From Branchiostoma floridae (Eukaryota; Chordata; Leptocardii; Amphioxiformes; Branchiostomatidae), in contig NC_049982.1 in assembly GCF_000003815.2 (NCBI RefSeq), forward strand, positions 25,185,049-25,246,188: a stretch of 61,140 nucleotides of DNA. The letters are read 5' to 3'. The notes beneath the pieces were generated by a model. It had not been told where the DNA came from, searched no databases, and saw only the letters and a list, made by a program, of their open reading frames with translations. A program made the translations under genes and the position numbers. Below, piece after piece: positions 49,090-59,957 of the stretch (position 1 is the first letter of the stretch; each line of letters opens with the position of its first letter).

Positions 49090-49335
49090 ACCAAAAAGCT
49101 TCAAGCAGCTGGATATGATTTTGTAAACGGTCAGAGGTTTCACATAGCATCCGCTATCTTTCACTTGTGACACTGAAGTGATCTGGAAGAAACTGGTCTT
49201 TTATACCCTTTAAATGAAGACAATTTTAGATGTCCAATAAGGAACACTGTAAGACGTTCGTCTGACCGTTTACAAAAGCATGTCCAGTTGCTTGAGTAGC
49301 TGCTTTTTGGCATATCTTATTACCTGGATGTCTAA
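49090..49335. mobile_element. Foldback element, long form of the CAAGCAACTGGATAT family
   Basis: A left arm at 49091-49135 (CCAAAAAGCTTCAAGCAGCT and on through TGTAAACGGTCAGAG) pairs with 49263-49311 around a loop of about 130 bases. The right flank GGCATATCTTATTACCTGGA matches the 33636 copy in inverse. The arm structure and shared ends suggest a TIR element with an internal deletion in the shorter copy. Confidence 0.8.
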
Positions 49336-49339
49336 TCTT

Positions 49340-51925
49340 CATCGACGCATGCTGCCTTATATATATCACTGGTCGTTACTACACTCTGAACGAACGAATT
49401 TGAACGATTTTTGGCCACTGAAAAATTTTGCATATCTCACAGACGTCTACGTATACGTACTACCAAGGAGCTCTTATCCTGATAAAAGCTCCTTGGTACT
49501 ACCTGTGATATTTAGGCACACGTGAAAACCCGGACGGACATTTTCGGGGTCGTCAATCTAAACCTTCTAGTCGTGCGCTCGGAGGTGGAAACATATCAGA
49601 ATGACCCATCTCAACACACAGACATCTTTTCGCCCACAAGCATGATTTCCGCGTGGACTACGACGATAACGTAGCGTGGCAGACTAAGACGAGATCAAAG
49701 TAAACGTTGAAGACAACTCCAAGGAACCATCGCTCGTGGTGGAGCTTCTCTTGAGCTAAGTGAGAAGTGTGCAAGATTCCTTTCGACGGAATTTGTTATA
49801 AGACGTAAAGTAGAGAATAAAGAAAATCAGGGTGAATGTTGACTGGACTTTAAACAACAACGAAAGACACGTCCTTTTTGAAAATATACAACATATGTTC
49901 CCTAATTTCCAATACTTGAATACCACGGAAAAATTCATATTTCTCATGTAATTAGATAAACCATATATTATTGATTCCATCTGTCCTTATGTTTATAACT
50001 GTTTAAGAAGCGAGAAGAAGTTGAACTTGTACATACTAGAATGCATATGATAAGATACCTTTTTTATGTCAAACGTGTACCTTATTACTAGCGCAACGAC
50101 CTGTACTTAGCTTGTTTGAGCACAAATGTACAATGAAGGTCATTCATTCAAAAATTTAGTTTAATTCATAACTGGAACTATGCGGCTCCAGATGTCTTAC
50201 TGTGGGATGACTGCGGCCGGTGCGATAGATGTCGATTTGCTGAGGAATGAGTCCACTCTACTACATAAGTACTGCACTCTCTCGTATTAAATAGATTAGC
50301 CATATGGGACTGTAGTTATGCACTGGTAGATGCCATGCTTTATACATTGTACAATTGTTTTGTACAAACGGTAATAACATATGATGAGGAAGCCTAGCAA
50401 GAAATGGTAACGCTAGTTCACTTTTATCCACGGCATCCCCTGGTCTTCAAAAGAGAATGTCAAGCCTACAGACATCAAAGTGTAATATTTTGAAAGTATT
50501 GCAATTTGAAACTACCGTCCGTCGACTTCTTATCCCTGAATACCCTGTTTGTGAAAATAACGGACATAGGTTACCCAGCGGTGTAAGGGGAACTTTCGTT
50601 ACCTATCTAATCATGTAGCGTTAACCGTTAACTGAACATTGAGTAGTCATTGAACAGCCGACCGAAACTACCATTAGTAGTTCAAAATGTCTTCAATTAA
50701 CAAAGTAGTGTAACTTGTAGGTATTGTCTTTCACATGTCATGTACTCTTACATAATGTTGGATATGGTATTCAAGTTTTACAAAGTCATAAGTCATATCC
50801 CAATCATGTTCGCTCAGCGAGCTTCATTCAATAGAAAGCGTGCAGAACTAATCATGTACATGTGCATTGTACAGACGTCAACTGCACACGCATTTGTTAA
50901 CCCTTTTTAACGGCTCCCAGCACGAATGTCAAAGGCATTATCTCCAGCGTGGGTAGCTTCACACATCATTCACAGGCGGTCTCCATGGTGATAACGGTTG
51001 TATCTCCCAAACACAAGACGGCTATCAAACAAGTCAGGAAGACTCAAACAGTTGGATACAGGCCTATCTCTCAGAACCATATGGCTGTTAAGACTATCGT
51101 GGGTGGGGAAACGCGTTAAGCGTTGTCATGCTGACAACCAAAGCTGTTAAGATTGTCACGCGACAAGCGCCGCTGGAGTAGCTTAGAATAACCAAAGAAA
51201 ATGTGTGTAATGATCTATTCTGCTTTGGGCTGTGGATATAGACAGAAGCATCTAGAATCTGTAGCTTCATACTTGAGACTTTAGGGGTAAGGAGATCATA
51301 TTGCAGGTCGTGACTGTTAAATTGCCCTCGTGTCCNACCACCTCCTGTATATGTCATTTTCTATGCCAAAAAGGACATGCTTTAAGGCTATAGATAGATG
51401 TTTGTGCTCGAGGAAAGTGCATGTTAACACATATTTTGGGCCCTCCTATCAGTCTCCATTTGGAACATGTTTGGGCGCTCGCCGGGCATGTTTGTTGGAG
51501 ACTTATGCGGTAAATTAACTGTGAACGAGAAGAAGATGTATACAATTGCGCCCACTAGCAGCTTTCCTATAGAAAAACATACTTAAGTGACGTAAAATGG
51601 GGGTTCTGTATTCGAGGCCACGAAGCGTCTCATGATCTTAGCTTCCCGCTCATGCAGGACAGCGCTGTAATTCAACCGCACCTCGCCAGGGGGATGTCTC
51701 TTCGTTTAAATCGAAGGCAGGCAAGGGCTGAACTTGGTATCGTTGGAAAAGTCTCTTCGATGTTAATAATTCAAGACTAACCTCAACTAACGTATAACCG
51801 TTAACTACCCTAAGGCTAGAATATAGCCGTACCTCTTACAAGGGCAATGACCCTAATTGACGCCTGTGCAGAAGGTCCCTGGTGCGTCAGTATTGATCTT
51901 TAAAACTAACAAAAGATGTGTTTTT
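49340..51925. other. Intergenic, no gene recognised
   Basis: A short hairpin with TACCAAGGAGCT arms sits at about 49460-49503, and a single N occurs at 51336. No gene or repeat otherwise recognised. Confidence 0.4.
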
Positions 51926-52495
51926 CTTCGGAAATATCTCGAGAACAAAACATCCGATTAAAAAGCGGTTTTCATCTTTCAACTCAACACTAAGGGACCT
52001 CTCTAATGATATGAAGTTTGCTGGGCCGGAACTTGAACCCTAAGCTTGAACTGCAGAATAAAGATATCACCACACTCTACCCTAGCCTACGGTTACGTGT
52101 AGCGTTAACTAGGCCAAGATACAGGGTAAATGATTAGGAATATCTCGAGAACAAAACAGCCGATTAAAAAGCGGTTTTCATCTTTCAACTCGGCACCAAG
52201 AGACCTTTTTAATGATATGACGTTTGCTGGGCCGGAACTTGAAACCTAAGCTTGAACTGCAGAATAAAGATATCACCACACCCTACCCCTAGCCTACGGA
52301 TACGTGTAGCGGTTAGGCCAAGAGCCAAACGATCAGGAATATCTCGCGAACAAAACATCCGATTAAAAAGCGCTTTTTTTTCTTTCAACTGGGCACCAAG
52401 AGACCTTTCTAATGATATAAAGTTTGCTTGGCCGGAACTTGAACCCTTAGCTTGAACTGCAGAATAAAGATATCACCACACCTTACCCCTGGATT
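51925..52495. repeat. Tandem repeat, three copies of about 200 bp
   Basis: ATATCTCG(A/C)GAACAAAACA, GATTAAAAAGCG, CTTTCAACT, GGCCGGAACTTGAA and TGAACTGCAGAATAAAGATA recur in order from 51931, 52137 and 52336. It ends about 350 bases before the lectin start codon. Confidence 0.92.
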
Positions 52496-52845
52496 TCGGT
52501 TAAGTAACAAATTCGACGTTTTCTACAATGTTCTCGTCGGAAGTTTGTACGAGCATCTTATAAAAATTATACATATAATCTAATTTCATCCTTGACCCTT
52601 CCCTCAATATCATAACTCAGGCCGCAAGGGTTTGTTATATGATTGTCACTTTCAAAACACACAAAACATTCAGTGTAGAGAGCCTCATGGATAATTAAAG
52701 GTCAAATGTTGATAGACCCACCCGACTGTGGGGTCTTAAACTTAAAGTTGTTTGTCAACCTAGAACGATACCACGTCGACAGCAGACTTGCACTGTTAGG
52801 GTTGGAGCACTGACTGCACTAAACCGCGCCCTTCCGTCTGACAAA

Positions 52846-53058
52846 ATGTTACCTTCTAAGCATTCTGCATCCAAATATGGGTGGTTCATGACAGTTGTTG
52901 CCATGGCTGCCTGTGTTCTGAGCATTGTTACCATGGTAACGCAGATGGTGGTTGTTCTGGAGGTGAGAAACTTGAGATCAGAACTCCGGGAAACAAAGCT
53001 GCGTCACAAGGAAGCAGTTCTGGACGGCGGAGATCTTGCAGAGCTTCAAGACGCCAAG
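52846..53058 (+). CDS. Collagen/C-type lectin exon 1 (tail, transmembrane segment, stalk)
   Basis: 71 codons from ATG (A at -3) to donor AAG|GTGAGC, phase 0. It encodes an 11-residue basic tail, a hydrophobic segment WFMTVVAMAACVLSIVTMV and beyond, then VRNLRSELRETKLRHKEAVL, a likely coiled coil. With no signal peptidase-type cleavage context and positive charge on the N-side, a type II orientation is expected. Confidence 0.87.
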
Positions 53059-55650
53059 GTGAGCCCGTGAGTCCGTAAAATTAGAAATGGCATTCGCAGA
53101 TCTTAACACCAGCTGTAATACTTTATTGCACTTATATCGAAATGTGTAAAGGTCTTAAGGAAGAATTTCCTCAAAGTTTCAACAGTCTGAAGTTCGTTTT
53201 GGGGCGTGTCAGATTAAACATCTGAAGCAACGGAAATGCCATTTTTATAAATTTATTTACGTAATTATTTGTACCGATACAACGGTGATAAAAGTTTTTC
53301 GAGGAACATAAATTTTAGACACTGTTATACAAATCCTATTGCTGCCAGGGCCTGACTGGGCCCCTTCCCCTAGGAGTTTGACTCCAGTTGAAGGGTTACT
53401 AGAAGCGCGTGTAGTACTACGTAATTTAGTGAGAAGACCGTTTTCTTGCCTAACAACGATACCATGCCTTATTTACATTCTATAGGATCCTTGTTAATTT
53501 CCCATGAAACTTGAGAGTGAAGTTCGAAAATCCACTAAGCCAAAACTTTTATATAGTCATAGTGGACACTTGGTTCAATGGTGATGTCTGCAATTTTCTC
53601 TTCGAGTTGAACTGAGGACATTCTAAGATTCTTTTTAAGATGCGTACAGTTCCACGAAAACAGTCTGTTTGGCCGGCGCGGCCCAAGTACCAACAAAGGC
53701 GTATATGTTGACACTTTCGTCAAACGATAATGACTTCCTGCTCGTCTGGTTTCAGCGCCCGGAGGGAGCAGGCTCTCAAGGCGACATCGAGGCAGAGCGC
53801 CCTGGGAAGGAGAGCTTGACTGGGAAAGAGAACTACCACCGGTCAAAGAGGTCCGCCAATAGCATCACCATGCCCTTTGGAAGTGAGTTTGTTTCTTGTC
53901 CTGTCCCATTCTTCAACACCAATCAGGGCAAATCGTGATCCTCGGGTAGTTATGTTGTTTAGGCTAGAAAATGAGGAGTGTTTCAAGGGCATAGGGACTC
54001 AGACAACGCTTTACGATGAATTCAGAAAAAAAACGCTTTACGGCTTACGCCAGCATGGAAGGTTATGACGCTAAATTTGGTCCCCTTGCTACGAATCACG
54101 TGTATATAAGACGGCTACCCCTACCGATATCAAGCTAACTACACTTTACAACAGAAGGGGGGTATAGGCCTTACAACATAACAACATATTAACAAATTAA
54201 TAGGAATACCAGACAGGCAACTTTCACATTTGCGAGCAAATGCATCATATTTCAAACATCTCCTGTGCAAGAATGGACTCTTCGTAAAGTAGTTCCTGTT
54301 AAAATGGACCAGTTTGATAACATTTCTGCTGCAAAAATGGATTTCGCATATGCATAAACACCCTGGTCAAAGATTGGATTTTGAAAAAATCCCAATACGA
54401 GGATGGAACCTTTCAGTGGTGCCAACATGTTACATGAAGTCTAAAAACTGTTCCGGTCAAAATAATTAAATTTTGAATCACCGTCCCAGTCTAAAATTGA
54501 ATTCTAAATAAAACTCCCTCCATGCAAAAGTGAACTCTCCCAGTGACACCCTTGTGTAAAGTGGAGCAGTCCAAAAACGTGTCCTCTAGCAAAATTAAGG
54601 AATTTTAAAACATGGCCCCTACAAGAATGGACTTTACCAGCGCACCCCATGTAAAATAGTTGAATAGATCAGTCCCAAAACACTTCTACTCAAAACAATT
54701 GGGCTTTTGTACAATCAATCTAGTCCAAAATTGAATTTGAAAACCGTCCTCCCACGCACGAATCAACTCTTCCAGATTGCATCCCTGTAATATGTTTCAG
54801 ATCATTTGATTCAATCAGGCTAACTCAATGATCAGGTCATCCTCATTCCTTGAGTATAAGAATAGATAAGAATGTGAAAACATGAATAGAGTGATTTAGA
54901 CTTTAGAAAGGAAAATCTAACTTCCATATGACTATCCAAGGAGGTTTACAACCATCGGAAAGTCATTTAAGACATATTTGACAATGTGTATAAAATCATC
55001 TTGTATTCTCAGGCTGCCTTCAAGGACCACCTGGGGTTCCGGGGAGGGACGGTCTACCTGGTGCAGCTGGTTCACCGGGGAGAGACGGTACCGGTCTGCC
55101 AGGCGCTGCCGGTACACCGGGGCAAGACGGTCCGCCAGGTGCAGCCGGTTCACCGGGCAGAGACGGTCAGCCAGGCGCAACTGGTTCACCGGGAAGAGAT
55201 GGACGCGATGGACAACCAGGCACTGCCCCTCCTAGGAGCCTAGTCTGTCCCAGCGGTTACGTTAGGTTCCAGGACAGATGCTTCAAATTCTTTACCTACA
55301 AGAAGAACTACGCCGGTGCCAGGGCCGCCTGTCGGGCTGTCGGTGCGAGTCTGGCCATGCCGAAGGACCAGGCAACCAACAACTTCCTGTTCAACCAACT
55401 GACCACGTACCCCTCTGGCTCCTCCTACACCTGGTTCGGCCTGACAGACCTGGCCCAGGAGGGAACCTTTGTGTGGGAGGACGGGACGCCGCTCACCGGC
55501 TGGAGCAACTGGAATACAGGGCAACCTGACGACCATCAATCTGATGAGGACTGTGCTCATTGGTACATTCCGAATGGCTACAAGTGGAACGATCGGTCGT
55601 GCTCTATAAGTCAGTATTTTGTGTGTGAAGTCGATGCAACCGTTCCCTAG
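52846..55650 (+). CDS. Type II membrane collagen/C-type lectin protein (three exons, complete)
   Basis: Exons 52846-53058, 53756-53882 and 55013-55650 join in frame (978 bases, 325 residues). Order: short cytoplasmic tail, one transmembrane segment (about 13-37), a charged heptad-like stalk (about 39-70), an RSKR furin-type site at 100-103, about 22 Gly-X-Y triplets (118-185, one Gly-Thr break), and a long-form C-type lectin domain (192-325) with six cysteines (192, 203, 220, 294, 310, 318). QPD at 284-286 and WND at 305-307 are the calcium and sugar ligands, and QPD predicts galactose-type rather than mannose-type binding. Such proteins trimerise and bind glycans on microbes or cells. RSKR suggests that the ectodomain can be shed. 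The layout recalls collectin-12-like or macrophage scavenger-type receptors, but orthology is not established. Confidence 0.9.
53756..53882 (+). CDS. Collagen/C-type lectin exon 2 (linker with furin-type site)
   Basis: 127 bases after acceptor GTTTCAG, ending at donor A|GTGAGT (phase 1). It encodes a hydrophilic Glu/Lys-rich linker with YHRSKRSAN, matching the R-x-K-R furin consensus. Phases agree with both neighbours. Confidence 0.83.
54226..54790 (+). repeat. Degenerate repeat in lectin intron 2, related to the start of the 3.28-kb unit
   Basis: Starts ACATTTGCGAGCAAATGCAT...CATATTTCA, like ACATTTGCTTAAGAGCAAATAC...CATATTTCA at 23180 and 26457. It continues with loosely repeated CAAAAATGGA- or AAGAATGGACT-type motifs every 30-50 bases. 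Confidence 0.6.
55013..55650 (+). CDS. Collagen/C-type lectin exon 3 (collagen helix and CTLD)
   Basis: Acceptor TTCTCAG, then 212 codons including stop TAG at 55648. A cysteine right before the collagen repeat (C115) could crosslink the trimer. The repeat is rich in GRDG and GSPGRDG. The CTLD has WFGLTD (the WIGL position), GWSNWNTGQPDD, DEDC and KWNDRSC. Collagen and CTLD are in one exon with no intron between. Confidence 0.92.
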
Positions 55651-55776
55651 CCCCACAGAAGTCAAGTACAAGTCATGACCTATGATGGTAAAGAGATGGG
55701 AGTTTGTCATGTGGAGTCAGAAAGGAATGTAAACTTTGCAATTTTTATAGATGTTTAAGTCTATAGTATGATTAGA

Positions 55777-55782
55777 AATAAA
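55777..55782 (+). terminator. Polyadenylation signal AATAAA, lectin gene
   Basis: Canonical AATAAA 127 bases after the stop codon, followed by TGTGTGTCT, a GU-rich downstream element. Confidence 0.75.
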
Positions 55783-56061
55783 ACCCTGTGTGTCTACTAC
55801 TAGTAATACTAGTGAGCGTCTCTGCCTCCTTGATAGGGTTAGAAAGGAATGTACAGTTGTAGTACAGTGCATATTCACTGCTCTTGACCTACAGCGAGTA
55901 CAGATAGAGATTAAAGTTTGTCAGGTGGGTATGATTTAGATACAAACTAAGTACACGGGTGGTAATACCCTTGAATCATTCAAACTGTTGTTATTCTACT
56001 TTTGTACCAAGCTATCCAAGTGTATTTCAGTTTAGTTATATTGTCAGGTATAATCTTAACA

Positions 56062-56150
56062 GGTGGGGTCAGACGAGGATGTAAACGTGATATTTGCACT
56101 TTTGATTGATATGTAAATCGATCATGTGACTAGAAATAAAGCCATGTTAA
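56062..56150 (+). repeat. Diverged second copy of the lectin 3' UTR end, with its own AATAAA at 56135
   Basis: GTGGGGTCAGACGAGGATGT through TGACTAGAAATAAAGCCATG aligns with GTGGAGTCAGAAAGGAATGT (55711) through TGATTAGAAATAAAACCCTG. It is a duplicated gene end without a duplicated lectin domain between. Confidence 0.65.
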
Positions 56151-57270
56151 CCAGTGATAGTCTCTTCTTGTGCATTATTGCAATATTGTTCATTCTGCCT
56201 CACTTAGCGGAAACCGCTAAGCGAACCCTTCGGTAACCACAAAGTGACCCCATACGGTGGAACTCTCAGAATCTTCAACAAAATGTGCGTTACTTTTGTC
56301 ATTTGAATTTCATAGTAAAACCCGTAAGGAGTAGGCAGAAAGCAATTGGAGTACTGAAAATTACTTCCTTACTTTTCTACAAGGCTCGAAAGCGAACGAA
56401 GTTTCCCCTTGGCGAAACCGCTAAGCGAACCCTTCGGTAACCACAAAGTGACCCCATACGGTGGAAATCTCAGAATCTTCAACAAAATGTGCGTTACGTT
56501 TGTCATTTGAATTTCATAGTAAAACCCGTAAGGAGTAGGCAGAAAGCAATTGGAGTACTGAAAATTACTTCCTTACTTTTCTACAAGGCTCGAAAGCGAA
56601 CGAAGTTTCCCCTTGGCGAAACCGCTAAGCGAACCCTTTGGTAACCACAAAGTGACCCCATACGGTGGAACTCTCAGAATCTTCAACAAAATGTGCGTTA
56701 CGTTTGTCATTTGAATTTCATAGTAAAACCCGTAAGGAGTAGGCAGAAAGCAATTGGAGTACTCAAAATTACTTCCTTACTTTTCTACAAGGCTCGAAAG
56801 CGAACGAAGTTTCCCCTTGGCGAAACCGCTAAGCGAACCCTTTGGTAACCACAAAGTGACCCCATACGGTGGAACTCTCAGAATCTTCAACAAAATGTGC
56901 GTTACGTTTGTCATTTGAATTTCATAGTAAAACCCGTAAGGAGTAGGCAGAAAGCAATTGGAGTACTGAAAATTACTTCCTTACTTTTCTACAAGGCTCG
57001 AAAGCGAACGAAGTTTCCCCTTGGCGAAACCGCTAAGCGAACCCTTTGGTAACCACAAAGTGACCCCATACGATGGAACTCTCAGAATCTTCAACAAAAT
57101 GTGCGTTACTTTTGTCATTTGAATTTCATAGTAAAACCCGTTAGGAATAGGCAGAAAGCAATTGGAGTACTCAAAATTACTTCCTTACTTTTCTACAAGG
57201 CTCGAAAGCGAACGAAGTTTCCCCTTGGCGAAACCGCTAAGCGAACCCTTCGGTAACCACAAAGTGACCC

Positions 57271-57829
57271 CATTCAATGGAACTTCAAGAATCTTCAACA
57301 AAATGTGCGTTAATTTTGTCACTTCAATTTCATAGTAAAACCCGTAAGGAGTAAGCAGAAAGCAATTGGAGTACTCAAATTACATCCTTACTTTTTTACA
57401 AGGCTCGAAAGCGAACGAAGGTTCCACTTAGCGAAACCGCCAAGCGAACCCTTCGGTAACCACAAAGTGACCCCATACGGTGGAATTTCCAGAATCTTCA
57501 ACAAAATGTGCGTTACTTTTGTCACTTTAATTTGATAGTAAAACCCGTAGGGAGTAGGCAGAAAGCAATTGCAGTACTAAAAATTACTTCCTTACTTTTC
57601 TACATGGCTCGAAAGCGAACGAAGTTTACCCTTGGCGAAACCGCTAGAACCGCTAAGTGAAATCTTCGGTAATCGCAAAATGACCCCATTCATGGAACTT
57701 CCAGAATCTTCAACAAAATGTGCGTAATTTTTGTCATTTGAATTTCATAGTAAAACCCATAAGGAGTAGGCAGAAAGCAATTGGAGTACTCAAAATTACT
57801 TCCTTACTTTTCTACAAGGCTCGAAAGCG
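57271..57829. repeat. Satellite higher-order block, copy 1
   Basis: This roughly 560-base block, including a 9-base-scale insertion variant CCGCTAGAACCGCTAAGTG, reappears by eye without difference at 58917-59475 (offset 1646). Confidence 0.9.
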
Positions 57830-57929
57830 NNNNNNNNNNNNNNNNNNNNNNNNNNNNNNNNNNNNNNNNNNNNNNNNNNNNNNNNNNNNNNNNNNNNNNN
57901 NNNNNNNNNNNNNNNNNNNNNNNNNNNNN
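57830..57929. other. Assembly gap (100 N) inside the satellite
   Basis: Exactly 100 N. The homologous block at 59476-59568 predicts that about 93 bases are missing. Confidence 0.99.
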
Positions 57930-58499
57930 TGTGCGTTACTTTTGTCACTTCAATTTCATAGTAAAACCCGTAAGGAGTAGGCAGAAAGCAATTGGAGTAC
58001 TCAAAATTTCTTCCTTACTTTTCTACAAGGCTCGAAAGCGAACGAAGTTTCCCCTTGGCGAAACCGCTAAGCGAACCCTTCGGTAACCACAAAGTGACCC
58101 CATACGGTGGAACTCTGAGAATCTTCAACAAAATGTGCGTTACTTTTGTCACTTCAATTTCATAGTAAAACCCGTAGGAAGTAGGCAGAAAGCAATTGGA
58201 GTACTGAAAATTACTTCCTTACTTTTCTACAAGGCTCGAAAGCGAACGAAGTTTCCCCTTGGCGAAACCGCTAAGCGAACCCTTCGGTAACCACAAAGTG
58301 ACCCCATACGGTGGAACTCTCAGAATCTTCAACAAAATGTGCGTTACTTTTGTCATTTGAATTTCATAGTAAAACCCGTAAGGATTAGGCAGAAAGCAAT
58401 TGGAGTACTCAAAATTACTTCCTTACTTTTCCACAAGGCTCGAAAGCGAACGAAGTTTCCCCTTGGCGAAACCGCTAAGCAAACCCTTCGGTAACCACA

Positions 58500-59957
58500 A
58501 AGTGACCCCATACGGTGGAACTCTCAGAATCTTCAACAAAATGTGCGTTACTTTTGTCACTTCAATTTCATAGTAAAACCCGTAAGGAGTAGGCAGAAAG
58601 CAATTGGAGTACTGAAAATTACTTCCTTACTTTTCTACAAGGATCGAAAGCGAACGAAGTTTCCCCTTGGCGAAACCGCTAAGCGAACCCTTCGGTAACC
58701 GCAAAGTGACCCCATTCAATTGAACTTCCAGAATCTTCAACGAAATGTGCGTTACTTTTGTCACTTCAATTTCATAGTAAAACCCGTAAGGAATAAGCAG
58801 AAAGCAATTGGAGTACTCAAAATTACTTCCTTACTTTTCTACAAGGCTCGAAAGCGAACGAAGTTTCCCCTTGGCGAAACCGCTAAGCGAACCCTTTGGT
58901 AACCGCAAAGTGACCCCATTCAATGGAACTTCAAGAATCTTCAACAAAATGTGCGTTAATTTTGTCACTTCAATTTCATAGTAAAACCCGTAAGGAGTAA
59001 GCAGAAAGCAATTGGAGTACTCAAATTACATCCTTACTTTTTTACAAGGCTCGAAAGCGAACGAAGGTTCCACTTAGCGAAACCGCCAAGCGAACCCTTC
59101 GGTAACCACAAAGTGACCCCATACGGTGGAATTTCCAGAATCTTCAACAAAATGTGCGTTACTTTTGTCACTTTAATTTGATAGTAAAACCCGTAGGGAG
59201 TAGGCAGAAAGCAATTGCAGTACTAAAAATTACTTCCTTACTTTTCTACATGGCTCGAAAGCGAACGAAGTTTACCCTTGGCGAAACCGCTAGAACCGCT
59301 AAGTGAAATCTTCGGTAATCGCAAAATGACCCCATTCATGGAACTTCCAGAATCTTCAACAAAATGTGCGTAATTTTTGTCATTTGAATTTCATAGTAAA
59401 ACCCATAAGGAGTAGGCAGAAAGCAATTGGAGTACTCAAAATTACTTCCTTACTTTTCTACAAGGCTCGAAAGCGAACGAAGTTTCCCCTTGGCGAAACC
59501 GCTAAGCGAACCCTTCGGTAACCACAAAGTGACCCCATACGGTGGAACTCTCAGAATCTTCAACAAAATGTGCGTTACTTTTGTCACTTCAATTTCATAG
59601 TAAAACCCGTAAGGAGTAGGCAGAAAGCAATTGGAGTACTGAAAATTACTTCCTTACTTTTCTACAAGGATCGAAAGCGAACGAAGTTTCCCCTTGGCGA
59701 AACCGCTAAGCGAACCCTTCGGTAACCGCAAAGTGACCCCATTCAATTGAACTTCCAGAATCTTCAACGAAATGTGCGTTACTTTTGTCACTTCAATTTC
59801 ATAGTAAAACCCGTAAGGAATAAGCAGAAAGCAATTGGAGTACTCAAAATTACTTCCTTACTTTTCTACAAGGCTCGAAAGCGAACGAAGTTTCCCCTTG
59901 GCGAAACCGCTAAGCGAACCCTTTGGTAACCGCAAAGTGACCCCATTCAATGGAACT
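58500..59957. repeat. Satellite higher-order repeat region, 1027-bp (five-monomer) period
   Basis: 58500-58930 (marked by the variant CTACAAGGATCGAAAGCG) recurs at 59527-59957, with the second copy of the 57271 block between. This makes a 1027-base, five-monomer higher-order unit. Confidence 0.88.
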
